Shown here piece after piece: positions 27,922 to 36,663 of a stretch of 64,000 nucleotides of DNA (the first letter of the stretch is position 1; every line of letters begins with the position of its first letter). The translations under genes and the position numbers were made by a program. The notes below the pieces were generated by a model, which had not been told where the DNA came from, did no database searches, and was given only the letters and a program-made list of their open reading frames with translations. The stretch covers positions 142,683 to 206,682 of the forward strand of contig NZ_PIQH01000005.1 in the NCBI RefSeq assembly GCF_003987475.1. The letters run 5' to 3'. The DNA is from Idiomarina tyrosinivorans. GTDB taxonomy: Bacteria > Pseudomonadota > Gammaproteobacteria > Enterobacterales > Alteromonadaceae.

Positions 27922-28719
27922 TTATAACAGCAGTAATTTGCCACCAACGACTAACAAAAACAGTGCGAAAACTTGTTGCAAACGTTTCACTGGCAACCGC
28001 TGAACCAATTTGGCGCCTTGTTGTGCGGCAATCACCGAGGCACAAGAAATCGCTAACCATGCAGGCCAAAAAATCAATCCTAACTCGCTGGTGGATTTAT
28101 CCTCATGCACCCAGCCTAAGATGATGAACATGGCGACCGAACTCACGCCAATGGTAAAACTGCCCATAGATGATACGGCAATGGCTGTGCGAACGGGAAT
28201 CTTCTGACGTTGTAAAAAAGGCACCGTCAGCGCACCACCGCCAATACCTACCAAAGCAGACATTGTGCCGATAACGAAGGTTCCCAAACGAATGATCCAG
28301 CCGCCAGCATGCTCCGCAGGTTCTAGCGGCTTTGCCTTACGTAGCAGCATACGCAACGCCAGCAACACCAACATGGTGGCGAAAATGCGTTGCAGCCAAA
28401 ATGGGTCAACAACGGTAACCAGTAGCGCGCCTAACAGCGCCCCCAGCGATAGTCCTGGCAACACCGATAAGGCGAGCTGCGGCGTCACGAGGCCTTGCTT
28501 GGCATGGGTTCTGGAGGAACTTAACGTGGTCATACACACGGTCGCCAAACTGGTTGCAATGGCACTTGGCATCACCAATTCCGGCGCCACCCCAGCATTA
28601 GGCAATAAATACATGAGCAACGGTACAACAATAAGACCGCCGCCGATGCCCAGCAATCCCGCTAACAATCCAGCAAAACTGCCGGCAATGAGACATTCGA
28701 TAATCGACAACATATCCAT
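27922..28719 (-). CDS. TauE/SafE-family membrane permease
   Basis: A 265-residue protein with about eight hydrophobic helices and the two-fold repeat of the family: GLLAGLLGIGGGLIVVPLLMY near the N-terminus and SALVGIGGGALTVPFLQR in the second half. Family members export sulfite or sulfur-containing organic anions; the actual substrate cannot be read from sequence. It is placed between ptsP and lgt, 5 bases after ptsP, a position also seen in Vibrio and Shewanella relatives. Confidence 0.88.
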   Translation of the reverse strand: MDMLSIIECLIAGSFAGLLAGLLGIGGGLIVVPLLMYLLPNAGVAPELVMPSAIATSLATVCMTTLSSSRTHAKQGLVTPQLALSVLPGLSLGALLGALLVTVVDPFWLQRIFATMLVLLALRMLLRKAKPLEPAEHAGGWIIRLGTFVIGTMSALVGIGGGALTVPFLQRQKIPVRTAIAVSSMGSFTIGVSSVAMFIILGWVHEDKSTSELGLIFWPAWLAISCASVIAAQQGAKLVQRLPVKRLQQVFALFLLVVGGKLLLL

Positions 28720-28724
28720 TGTTA

Positions 28725-30995
28725 CTACTTCCCTGCTCGAACAAAGCCACCCAAGCCAAGACTTTCCATCTTGGCGGTGATCATTTTGCGGATTTGCTCT
28801 GGATAACGTGCTTGCAGCGCTTTCGCTAACATCACCTGCAACGTACTGGAACGCACATTGCGCAGTATCCAGCGCACTCTATCGATATTAAAAGAGTTCA
28901 TACTCAAGGTACGATAGCCCATGGCAACCAGTAATAACGCGCCCCCGGGATCACCGGCTAATTCACCACAAACACTGACTGGTTTATTCAGATCACGGCA
29001 GCGCTTAGCAATTTCATCTAAGCTCGCCAGTACCGCAGGGTGGTAAGCATCGTATAGGCTCGCAACACGGCGGTTATTGCGGTCGACCGCCAGTAGATAC
29101 TGGGTGAGGTCATTGCTTCCCACTGAGAAGAAATCCACTTTTGCGGCAATCGCTTCCAACTGGTAAATCGCTGCCGGCACTTCAATCATGACCCCCAGTT
29201 GCGGCTGGAACAAGTTTTCTCCCACTTCGCAGCCTTGTTCTTCAGCAACCTCAAAGTACGCTTGATGAATCATCCGCGAGGCTTCATCGACCTCACTGGT
29301 ACTGGTCACCATGGGCAACAAAATACGCAAATTATTGCGGCCAATACTGGCTCGCAACATCGCCCGTATCTGCATTAGAAAAATTTCTGGGTGGTCCAAA
29401 GTAAGCCGAATACCGCGCCAGCCAAGAAACGGGTTATCTTCTTGTAGCGGCAGATAGGGTAATGGCTTATCACCGCCCACATCCAAGGTGCGCATCACCA
29501 CTGGTTGGTCAGGAAACTGGTCTAACACTTGGCGATACATTTCTACTTGCTCATCCTCGGTAGGCAAGCGTTCGCGCATCATAAAGGGAATTTCGGAGCG
29601 GTATAACCCAACACCGTCAACATTCAACTGCTGTAGGTATTGGTTTTCGGTGCTTACCCCCAAATTGAGTTGCAGGCTCACCCGCTCGCCGTCTTGCGTT
29701 TCTGCCGGTAAATCGCTGTGCTCACTGACGATTTCACGCAATTCGTCTTCTTCTTGCGCCAATTGCCGATATTGCTCGAGCACTTGTTGCGGCGGATTAA
29801 GGTAGATTTCTCCAGTGTAACCATCGACCACCAATTGCTGCTCTTCAAAGTAGTGCAACTGAATGTCGTCAACGCCGAGTACTGCGGGTATTCCCATGCT
29901 ACGCGCCATGATCGCAGCGTGCGAGTTACTCGAACCGGTTAAAGAGATTATCCCATCAATACGGGTTTGCGGCAGCTCCGCCAACATTGAAGCCGTCACT
30001 TCCTTCGCGACCAATATGCCGCGCTCGGGGAATGGCTGGCGTTTGCGCTGCCGCTGTTGCAAATGGAACAGCACTCGCTGGCCTAAATCGCGAACATCAG
30101 CGGCGCGTTCGCGAATGTAATCATCATCCAAGCTTTCGAACTGCGCGACAAACTCTTCTACAACTTTGCGCAGGGCGGTTTGCGCGCGCCAACCTTGTTG
30201 GATGGTTTGTTCTACCGCATCCCCCAAGCTCGCGGCATCAAGCATGCCTTGGTAAACATCAAAAATGGCCAAAGTATCTTGTGGCACTTGGCCTTCCATC
30301 CGCGCAGAAAGCTGCTTCAATTCTTGCCGAGTGCGCGCCACCGCTTGGCGGAATTTACGAATCTCACGCCATGGCTTATCGACCCGTTTGGGCGTTACTT
30401 CATCCAGCCGAGCTTCAGGGCGGGCCACGAAGGCTTCACCAATCGCGACGCCGGGCGAGCCTGGCAATCCGCGAATGCTGTGTAACCAAGGGGAGTGTTC
30501 GTTACGCAGTAACCCCTTAACCTCGGCATGGGCAATGACGACGGCTAGCTGTGCCGCTAAGGTCAGGACGAACGCTTCTTCATCGCGGGTAAACGCTCGT
30601 GCCGCCTTATGCTGCACTGCGAGCACACCCAACACTTTTCGGCGATGAATAATCGGTGCCGCGAGCAACGCCAGATATTGCTCCTCATCGGCGTCTTCGA
30701 GGGGTTTAAACTTCGGGTGTTGTTGTGCATCTGCGACGTTGAGTGGCTCTTCACGCTGCGCCGCTAAGCTGATCACACCCTCGCCGAAATCGACCCGGAT
30801 GGGGTCGTTAGGGTCCGATTTCAGGCCGTCAGTTGCCCCCAGCACAAACTGCTGGTTTTCATGATCGGCCAAAAACACACTGCAACAGTCTGTCGCCATT
30901 GCTTGTTTGACCTGCTGCACCATGGTCTCCAATGCCATTGGAAAATCCGGTGCCTGGTTAACCGCTTCGACAATTCGTCGCAGTGTGCCTAACAT
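28725..30995 (-). CDS. ptsP: Phosphoenolpyruvate-protein phosphotransferase PtsP (EI-Ntr)
   Basis: First enzyme of the nitrogen PTS phosphorelay (PtsP-NPr-EIIA-Ntr). Residues 1-165 are a GAF sensory domain, followed by the enzyme I region: phosphohistidine in GSSNSHAAIMARSMGIP, PEP-binding GLYRSEIPFMMRERLP and MTLDVGGDKPLPYL-like (RTLDVGGDKPLPYL), and the catalytic CGELAGDPGGALLL. Length 756 (E. coli 748). It starts 2 bases after the end of rppH, the conserved rppH-ptsP operon. Confidence 0.96.
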   Translation of the reverse strand: MLGTLRRIVEAVNQAPDFPMALETMVQQVKQAMATDCCSVFLADHENQQFVLGATDGLKSDPNDPIRVDFGEGVISLAAQREEPLNVADAQQHPKFKPLEDADEEQYLALLAAPIIHRRKVLGVLAVQHKAARAFTRDEEAFVLTLAAQLAVVIAHAEVKGLLRNEHSPWLHSIRGLPGSPGVAIGEAFVARPEARLDEVTPKRVDKPWREIRKFRQAVARTRQELKQLSARMEGQVPQDTLAIFDVYQGMLDAASLGDAVEQTIQQGWRAQTALRKVVEEFVAQFESLDDDYIRERAADVRDLGQRVLFHLQQRQRKRQPFPERGILVAKEVTASMLAELPQTRIDGIISLTGSSNSHAAIMARSMGIPAVLGVDDIQLHYFEEQQLVVDGYTGEIYLNPPQQVLEQYRQLAQEEDELREIVSEHSDLPAETQDGERVSLQLNLGVSTENQYLQQLNVDGVGLYRSEIPFMMRERLPTEDEQVEMYRQVLDQFPDQPVVMRTLDVGGDKPLPYLPLQEDNPFLGWRGIRLTLDHPEIFLMQIRAMLRASIGRNNLRILLPMVTSTSEVDEASRMIHQAYFEVAEEQGCEVGENLFQPQLGVMIEVPAAIYQLEAIAAKVDFFSVGSNDLTQYLLAVDRNNRRVASLYDAYHPAVLASLDEIAKRCRDLNKPVSVCGELAGDPGGALLLVAMGYRTLSMNSFNIDRVRWILRNVRSSTLQVMLAKALQARYPEQIRKMITAKMESLGLGGFVRAGK

Positions 30996-30997
30996 AG

Positions 30998-31537
30998 TTA
31001 GCGTTTACGCCGCGCTTGGCGCCCTCCCCCACGATGTCCGCGAGCACTGGACTTGACCGCGTTTTGTGGCATCGCATAGGTCACGAATTCTTTCATCACT
31101 CGGCGATACACATCACGCTTGAACGACACCACTTGCCGTACTGGATACCAAAAGCTTACCCAGCGCCAGCCATCAAACTCGGGGTGTCCAGACTGCAACA
31201 CATCGACATCTTCTTCACGGCATTTGAGCTTAAGCAAAAACCATTTTTGCTTCTGGCCAATACACATTGGCCGCTGTTCTTTCCGAATCAATCGCTTAGG
31301 TAAGCGATACCGTAACCAATGGCGGCTGGTATACAGAATATCGACTTGCTCTGGTTTGAGTCCTACCTCTTCCCAAAGCTCTCGATACATTGCCTGCTCA
31401 GGGGTCTCGCCTTCGTCAATTCCGCCCTGCGGAAACTGCCAGCTATGCTGCCCATAGCGGCGAGCCCAAAATACCTGCCCTTGCCCGTTACAGATGACGA
31501 TTCCCACATTTGCTCGGAATCCTTCTGCATCTATCAC
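30998..31537 (-). CDS. rppH: RNA pyrophosphohydrolase RppH
   Basis: Nudix enzyme that removes pyrophosphate from 5' ends of mRNA and starts RNase E-dependent decay. The Nudix box [23 protein letters not shown] lies at about residues 38-60, after QHSWQFPQ. The start is GTG at 31535-31537: the protein then begins [17 protein letters not shown], which aligns with E. coli [17 protein letters not shown], and GAGG lies 8 bases upstream. The frame stays open upstream for 21 codons but those have no family support. 179 residues, with a basic C-terminal tail. Divergent from mutH. Confidence 0.94.
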   Translation of the reverse strand: MIDAEGFRANVGIVICNGQGQVFWARRYGQHSWQFPQGGIDEGETPEQAMYRELWEEVGLKPEQVDILYTSRHWLRYRLPKRLIRKEQRPMCIGQKQKWFLLKLKCREEDVDVLQSGHPEFDGWRWVSFWYPVRQVVSFKRDVYRRVMKEFVTYAMPQNAVKSSARGHRGGGRQARRKR

Positions 31538-31661
31538 GCGAGCATCCTCAATATTTTTACTGTTAGCTTCGATTCTTCCACAAAGGTAGCGGTCGAGCAA
31601 ATGAAAGCGTGGCTAATTCACTATGATATACTGGCGAAAACGGTGTATTTGAGCAGTGTTT

Positions 31662-32345
31662 ATGCAACTAGAACCGCGTCGCCCACAAACGATTGATGAA
31701 CTATACGACCGCGCCTTAGCGTTGGCTGGACGCAGTTTTGCTGAACTTGCGCGCGCTGCAGGATTAGCCATTCCGGACGATCTTCGCCATGCTAAAGGCT
31801 GGGTCGGACAGTTGCTGGAGACCCATTTGGGCGCTACTGCCGGCTCTAAGCCGCTGCAAGATTTTCCGGAATTGGGGGTAGAACTAAAAACCCTGCCAGT
31901 CACTCCAGAAGGCGAACCGCTAGAAACCACTTTCGTTTGCAGTGCGCCATTAACGCACACCACTGGCGTTGATTGGCTGAGTAGCAATGTCCGCAATAAA
32001 TTACGTTGCGTGTTGTGGTTACCGATTGATGGCCGACGCGACATCGGCGTTGCCGAGCGCGTAGTGGGTACTGCATTTTTCTGGCGCCCCAGCACTGCAC
32101 AGGAGCAACAGTTGCGTGCCGACTGGGAAGAACACATGGATCGTATTGCACTCGGCCAGGTTGAAGCCATTACTGCACGCCAAGGTGAGTGGTTGCAAGT
32201 GCGACCCAAAGCCGCTGATGGCAACGCGCTGACCGATGCCGTCGGTCCCGACGGCAGGATTATTCGCGTCCGCCCTCGGGGTTTTTACCTGAAAAAACGT
32301 TTTACCCGGCAAATCTTGCAGGAAACCTTCACTAATGCCTGCTAA
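31662..32345 (+). CDS. mutH: DNA mismatch repair endonuclease MutH
   Basis: Nicks the unmethylated strand at hemimethylated GATC sites in MutHLS repair. The nuclease triad lies in DFPELGVELKTLPV (D67, E74, K76 from this start). Length 227 (E. coli 229). The ATG at 31662 has GAGC 7 bases upstream; a GTG two codons earlier (31656) is less likely. Presence of MutH implies Dam methylation in this organism. It diverges from rppH, as in E. coli, and overlaps the next gene by 11 bases. Confidence 0.95.
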   Translation: MQLEPRRPQTIDELYDRALALAGRSFAELARAAGLAIPDDLRHAKGWVGQLLETHLGATAGSKPLQDFPELGVELKTLPVTPEGEPLETTFVCSAPLTHTTGVDWLSSNVRNKLRCVLWLPIDGRRDIGVAERVVGTAFFWRPSTAQEQQLRADWEEHMDRIALGQVEAITARQGEWLQVRPKAADGNALTDAVGPDGRIIRVRPRGFYLKKRFTRQILQETFTNAC

Positions 32346-33012
32346 ACAACGTTTGATAGAACCACAAAACAAACGTCATGGGCTGAGTTTTATTGCTGTG
32401 GCGGTTGCCTTGCTAGCGCTCCTCACGCTGGGGTATTTGGCTGCGGTGCCAATGCCGCTGGGGCTGTGGATATTGTTCGGCGCGACTGCCGCAATGCTGA
32501 TGTTGCTGGGTGTGGGTAAAGTGGTTGAACCGCCTGTATCGCTCGCTATTACTCCAGAGTCGATTCGCTACTTACACCGGCGCGGCGGCTGGCAAATACA
32601 GTGGGATAATTTGGTCCGCTACGACGTGCCGAGAATTCATCGAGGACGTGAATTAGAAACGCTGCCGTATGTTGGCTTTAAAGTCGACGATATGGACCCA
32701 GTGCTGGCGTCGCTGTCGCCGCGCTTAGCCTCGTTTTTGCTGTTTGAACAGCGTCACCTGTTGATTTTGGCATTGCGCCATGAACATCCAGAATTAGACG
32801 ATTACAGCGACTTTTTTGCGTTACCAGAATATTATGAGAGCCCTAATGGCTCTCATTATCGGGGGCTAAAAGCCGCATTTGCATTACGCACAGCGCAATT
32901 ACGAGAATTACTCGGTTATGACTTGTATGTCAGCGCGAGTGCCTTGGACCGAGAGCCTGAAGAATTTTGTGCTCACCTGCGAGCGTTACAGGCGAGCCGC
33001 AATCAGCCTTAA
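32335..33012 (+). CDS. DUF2982 family membrane protein
   Basis: A 225-residue protein with two adjacent transmembrane helices (about 14-35 and 42-62) and a soluble domain of about 160 residues containing GGWQIQWDNLVRYDVPRIH. This architecture and these motifs match DUF2982, found downstream of mutH in Alteromonadales and Vibrio; function unknown. Its start overlaps mutH by 11 bases and its end overlaps the facing EAL gene by 4 bases. Confidence 0.8.
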   Translation: MPAKQRLIEPQNKRHGLSFIAVAVALLALLTLGYLAAVPMPLGLWILFGATAAMLMLLGVGKVVEPPVSLAITPESIRYLHRRGGWQIQWDNLVRYDVPRIHRGRELETLPYVGFKVDDMDPVLASLSPRLASFLLFEQRHLLILALRHEHPELDDYSDFFALPEYYESPNGSHYRGLKAAFALRTAQLRELLGYDLYVSASALDREPEEFCAHLRALQASRNQP

Positions 33013-33743
33013 GCAAAGACCGGAATGATGGCTTCTTCAATGGTAGGGCGTTGAAAGTAAAAGCCCTGCATAAAAATGACACCGTTGTCGCGCAAGTAGT
33101 TGAACTCATCGATGGTTTCAATGCCTTCGGCTACTAGCGTAATATCGAGTTCTTCACTGGCGCGTTGAACTGCTGCGAACAATGCGCGTTTGATTCTGTC
33201 CTTATCAATATTTCGAACCAATTTCATATCGATTTTCAAAATATCGGGCTGAAAGTCGGCTAGCAGGTTAAGCCCAGCGTAGCCCTCACCAAAATCATCA
33301 ATGGCCGTTAAAAAACCATGCTTACGGTAGGTTTTAAACACATCTACCAACAAGTCATGGTTTTCTACCTTTTCGTGCTCGGTGACTTCAAAAATAATAT
33401 TTTCCCGAGGAAACCCGGTTTTCCGCGCCGTTTTTAGCGTTTGTGCTAAACAGGTTTCTGGTTCATAAATGGCGTTTGGCATAAAGTTAATGCTCAGCCG
33501 CGACGGCAAAGCAATGCGTGCGGCGGTCTCGATGGCGGCCATGCGGCAGGTTTGGTCAAACGCATATTTGTTGGCTTCGGTTACACGAGAAAGTACCTCG
33601 CCGGCTCCTTCGCCATTAGCACCTCGTACCAATGCTTCGAAGGCAAACACCTCTTTACGAGCAACATCAACAATTGGCTGAAACGCCATTTTCACGCCAA
33701 AATCTAAGCCTGTTTGGCAGTCACACGATGGACAGGCGGACAT
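33009..33743 (-). CDS. EAL-domain c-di-GMP phosphodiesterase (RimA-like by context)
   Basis: A 244-residue protein made almost only of an EAL domain, expected to hydrolyse c-di-GMP. Catalytic residues are all present: EALVR (E36), N86 (SINFMPN), E119 and E122 (FEVTEHE), D149-D150 (AIDDFG), K170 (LKIDM), E206 (VAEGIET) and Q226. A cysteine cluster CPSCDC (4-9) precedes the domain and could bind metal or sense redox. The ATG at 33741-33743 is chosen over one 17 codons upstream because AGGGA lies before it. It diverges from rimB-rimK; in Pseudomonas fluorescens a small phosphodiesterase (RimA) is encoded with RimB and RimK, which suggests the same role here. Confidence 0.88.
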   Translation of the reverse strand: MSACPSCDCQTGLDFGVKMAFQPIVDVARKEVFAFEALVRGANGEGAGEVLSRVTEANKYAFDQTCRMAAIETAARIALPSRLSINFMPNAIYEPETCLAQTLKTARKTGFPRENIIFEVTEHEKVENHDLLVDVFKTYRKHGFLTAIDDFGEGYAGLNLLADFQPDILKIDMKLVRNIDKDRIKRALFAAVQRASEELDITLVAEGIETIDEFNYLRDNGVIFMQGFYFQRPTIEEAIIPVFA

Positions 33744-33886
33744 AGTACTGTTTCCCTTTTTCGAACGGTTTGACTTAAAAACGTAGGTTGCCATTATTAA
33801 AGATCAACATTTATGAAAAATTACTACCGTTTATTGTTCGTTTGGTGTACATAGTGCGCCCAATGGCATGGAATTAGGAAACCGAT

Positions 33887-34309
33887 ATGCAAACACTTGG
33901 CTGGAGAGAATGGGGAGCCTTGCCCGAACTCGGCATCGACACTATTCATATGAAAGTTGATACTGGCGCCAAAACCTCGTGTCTACACGCTTTTGCGTTA
34001 GAACCCTTTACTCACCATGGCAAGCCTTGGTTACGAATATTCGTCCATCCACAACAAGATTCACTGCATGAACACGTTTGCGAAGCGGAAATTTTAGCGC
34101 AACGCGATGTCACAGATTCAGGTGGCCATACCGAATCACGTTACGTGATCAAAACGCGCTTGGTGTTAGGTGACTTTGACGGTGACATTGAACTCACACT
34201 GACTAATCGGGACAGCATGAAATTTCGGATGCTGTTGGGACGCCAAGCAATGAAAGGTCGCTTCATCGTCAACCCCGAAGCGTCGCACTTATTAGGAGAG
34301 CGCGCATGA
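33887..34309 (+). CDS. rimB: RimB-like protease (pfam05618, retropepsin-like)
   Basis: A 140-residue protein of the COG4067 family, long labelled ATP-dependent zinc protease. It has the retropepsin-like active-site pattern KVDTGAKTS (D25-T26-G27) and a second conserved block [16 protein letters not shown] near the C-terminus. In P. fluorescens RimB modifies the activity of RimK and is linked to c-di-GMP. Start ATG has AGGA 6 bases upstream; the stop overlaps the rimK start (ATGA), so expression is coupled. No signal peptide, so cytoplasmic. Confidence 0.85.
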   Translation: MQTLGWREWGALPELGIDTIHMKVDTGAKTSCLHAFALEPFTHHGKPWLRIFVHPQQDSLHEHVCEAEILAQRDVTDSGGHTESRYVIKTRLVLGDFDGDIELTLTNRDSMKFRMLLGRQAMKGRFIVNPEASHLLGERA

Positions 34310-35211
34310 GAATTGCAATTTTATCGCGGAACAGCCGCCTTTACTCGACCCAAAGGCTAGTAGAAGCTGCCAAAGAACGGGGCCATGAGGTCGACGTTTT
34401 AGATCCGTTAAGTTGTTACATGAACATTAACGCAAGAGAGCCTTCGATTCATAAAAAAGGTACCGAACTGCCGCGCTATGATGCCGTCATTCCGCGGATC
34501 GGCGCTTCGGTAACGTTTTATGGCACAGCAGTATTGCGACAATTTGAAATGATGGGAACCTACCCGCTTAATGAATCGGTCGCAATATCCCGCAGCCGGG
34601 ACAAACTTCGTTCGTTACAACTGTTATCGCGGAAAGGTATTGGCCTCCCAACCACGGGCTTCGCCAGCCAACCGCAAGATATTCCAGACTTGATTGAGAT
34701 GGTTGGTGGCGCGCCATTGGTAATCAAACTGCTAGAGGGCACTCAAGGGATCGGCGTGGTACTCGCCGAAACTCGGCAAGCGGCAGAGAGTGTCATCGAG
34801 GCATTTATGGGCTTACAGTCCAACATTATGGTGCAAGAATATATTAAAGAAGCCGGTGGTGCCGATATTCGTTGCTTGGTTATTGGCGACAAAGTGATTG
34901 CAGCAATGAAGCGCCAAGCAAAAAGCGGAGAGTTCCGCTCTAACTTGCACCGTGGCGGCAGCGCCTCATTGGTCAAATTGACCCCAGCAGAACGAGCAAC
35001 CGCAGTCAAAGCCGCGAAAACCATGGGGCTGAACGTCGCAGGGGTGGATATTCTGCGCTCTAATCATGGACCATTAGTGATGGAAGTTAACTCCTCACCG
35101 GGGCTTGAGGGGATTGAAACCGCAACAGAAAAGGACGTTGCAGGGCAAATTATTAGCTTTATTGAAAAAACCGCAAAAGTTCACAAAACCCGCACTAAAG
35201 GGCGCGGCTAA
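34306..35211 (+). CDS. rimK: Ribosomal protein S6 glutamate ligase RimK
   Basis: ATP-grasp ligase that adds glutamate residues to the C-terminus of ribosomal protein S6, changing ribosome composition and translation. Near-identical blocks to E. coli Rim[70 protein letters not shown] and [13 protein letters not shown]. Length 301 (E. coli 300). It is translated directly after rimB and followed after one base by the AspA/AstE-like gene. Confidence 0.95.
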   Translation: MRIAILSRNSRLYSTQRLVEAAKERGHEVDVLDPLSCYMNINAREPSIHKKGTELPRYDAVIPRIGASVTFYGTAVLRQFEMMGTYPLNESVAISRSRDKLRSLQLLSRKGIGLPTTGFASQPQDIPDLIEMVGGAPLVIKLLEGTQGIGVVLAETRQAAESVIEAFMGLQSNIMVQEYIKEAGGADIRCLVIGDKVIAAMKRQAKSGEFRSNLHRGGSASLVKLTPAERATAVKAAKTMGLNVAGVDILRSNHGPLVMEVNSSPGLEGIETATEKDVAGQIISFIEKTAKVHKTRTKGRG

Positions 35212-35212
35212 C

Positions 35213-36241
35213 ATGGTCAAGATGAGTGACTTTGAGGTTGCTGGGAAGCGCATTGCTCCAGGTACTCGACAACACATTACCCTACCCGCTGCGCGGCTAT
35301 ACAACGATGCCCCTTTAGACCTGCGTTTAGAGGTGTTTCATGGCAGTCGCCCCGGCCCTGTGTTGCTGGTGTGTGCGGCGATTCACGGTGATGAGCTCAA
35401 TGGTATTGACGTTTGTCGGCGCCTCGTTGAACGAACCGATGCCAGTAAGCTCTCCGGCACCCTGATTGTGGTGCCGATTGTAAATCTACTTGGTTTTATT
35501 CAGCAGTCACGCTACCTTCCCGACCGTCGCGACTTAAACCGTTGCTTCCCTGGCTCCGAACGGGGTGCACTCGGCAGCCGCATGGCGTATCTTTTTAGTC
35601 AAGAACTGGTGCGCAAAGCCACCCACATTATTGACCTGCATACAGGCGCTATCCATCGCAGTAACTTGCCGCAAATTCGCGTCAACGTTGATGATGAAGC
35701 TTCGCTTAACATGGCCAAAGCCTTCGCAGCACCGGTGATACTGCACGCTAAAGAACGTGACGGCTCACTCCGTTCACTCGCCAATGAATGGGGAATCCCG
35801 CTAATTTTGTACGAAGCCGGCGAAGCCTTGCGCTTTGATCAGGCCGCCATCAGCGCTGGGGTTGATGGGGTAGAAAATGTCATGAAGCATTTAAAAATGG
35901 CACGTGGTCGCAAAAAGCGCCAACGCTTGGTACCGGTTATTGCGCGTCGCTCCACTTGGCTGCGCTCGGAACACGACGGCCTGATTGTGACCCAAGTGAG
36001 TTTGGGGCAAACCGTGAAAAAAGGTCAGCACGTCGCAGCAAGCGTGAGTCCTCATGGCGATGACGCAGAACCTATTGTTGCTTCAGTCAACGGTATTGTT
36101 ATTGGCTTGAGTAATATTCCGGTTGCCAATGAGGGCGAGGCGCTTTTTAATATTGCCCAATTTGATGCAGAAGAACTGGGTGAAGCGGAAGATAACATTG
36201 ACCATTTCACCGAACAGTTTGTTTCCACCACACCCCTGTGA
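35213..36241 (+). CDS. AspA/AstE-family (M14-like) zinc deacylase, candidate RimK-linked deglutamylase
   Basis: Succinylglutamate desuccinylase/aspartoacylase family enzyme, 342 residues. Zinc ligands are H58 and E61 (AAIHGDELNG) and H143 (DLHTG); substrate-binding R106, N109 and R110 lie in DRRDLNRCFPGSERG; the catalytic Glu lies in LYEAGE (201-204). A C-terminal barrel-sandwich domain (about 250-335) follows, as in related M14 proteins. The ATG at 35213, one base after the rimK stop, is used; the frame stays open into rimK but that extension is not family-like. The fold family cleaves glutamate- or aspartate-linked amide bonds, so an eraser of RimK-added glutamates is a reasonable guess. 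It could instead act on a small acyl-amino acid. Confidence 0.85.
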   Translation: MVKMSDFEVAGKRIAPGTRQHITLPAARLYNDAPLDLRLEVFHGSRPGPVLLVCAAIHGDELNGIDVCRRLVERTDASKLSGTLIVVPIVNLLGFIQQSRYLPDRRDLNRCFPGSERGALGSRMAYLFSQELVRKATHIIDLHTGAIHRSNLPQIRVNVDDEASLNMAKAFAAPVILHAKERDGSLRSLANEWGIPLILYEAGEALRFDQAAISAGVDGVENVMKHLKMARGRKKRQRLVPVIARRSTWLRSEHDGLIVTQVSLGQTVKKGQHVAASVSPHGDDAEPIVASVNGIVIGLSNIPVANEGEALFNIAQFDAEELGEAEDNIDHFTEQFVSTTPL

Positions 36242-36253
36242 TGAGGAAAAGAC

Positions 36254-36577
36254 ATGGATGTTGATTTCGATAAAGGATTGCGCCATTGCGATGGCAATCG
36301 GCAAATTTATCAAGCGGTGCTGCAACAATATCAGCAGCAATACGCGCAAGGCCTTAGTTTCGAGCAACTCAGCGCCGACAGTCATGAAGCGTCCATTCGC
36401 GAGTTACATACACTCAAGGGATTGAGCGCAACCATTGGTGCCGACGAATTGAGTGCTTTAGCAAAGCAATTGCAGCTAGATTGGCCAACGCTGTCGCCGC
36501 CACAGCAACGTGAACGATTGGACATTATTAACCAGATGTTAGCAAGGGTGATCGCCTACGTTAACGAATGGCGTTAG
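36254..36577 (+). CDS. Stand-alone histidine phosphotransfer (HPt) protein
   Basis: A 107-residue helical protein with the HPt motif ELHTLKGLSATIGADEL; phospho-acceptor H52. A strong ribosome-binding site (GAGGAAAAGAC) follows the AspA/AstE-like gene by 12 bases, so it belongs to the rim operon. Stand-alone HPts relay phosphate between hybrid kinases and response regulators. No hybrid kinase is encoded here, so its partners are unknown. Confidence 0.85.
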   Translation: MDVDFDKGLRHCDGNRQIYQAVLQQYQQQYAQGLSFEQLSADSHEASIRELHTLKGLSATIGADELSALAKQLQLDWPTLSPPQQRERLDIINQMLARVIAYVNEWR

Positions 36578-36663
36578 CCGCGCAAAAAAAATACACAGTT
36601 TAGTTAAAGTTCGTTAACATACGCCGATAAAAACAATAATGAGTAGGCAAGTACGCGGCGGCT

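Noticed and set aside
28265..28780. 171-codon plus-strand frame over the TauE-like gene
   Set aside because: Shadow of a membrane protein gene; Ser/Thr/Asn/Pro-rich composition follows from the complementary strand.
29987..30520. 177-codon plus-strand frame over ptsP
   Set aside because: Antisense to conserved enzyme I sequence; no domain or ribosome-binding site.
31613..32224. 203-codon minus-strand frame over mutH
   Set aside because: Antisense to a well-supported MutH with its catalytic motif; low-complexity Ser/Arg/Ala composition and no domain.
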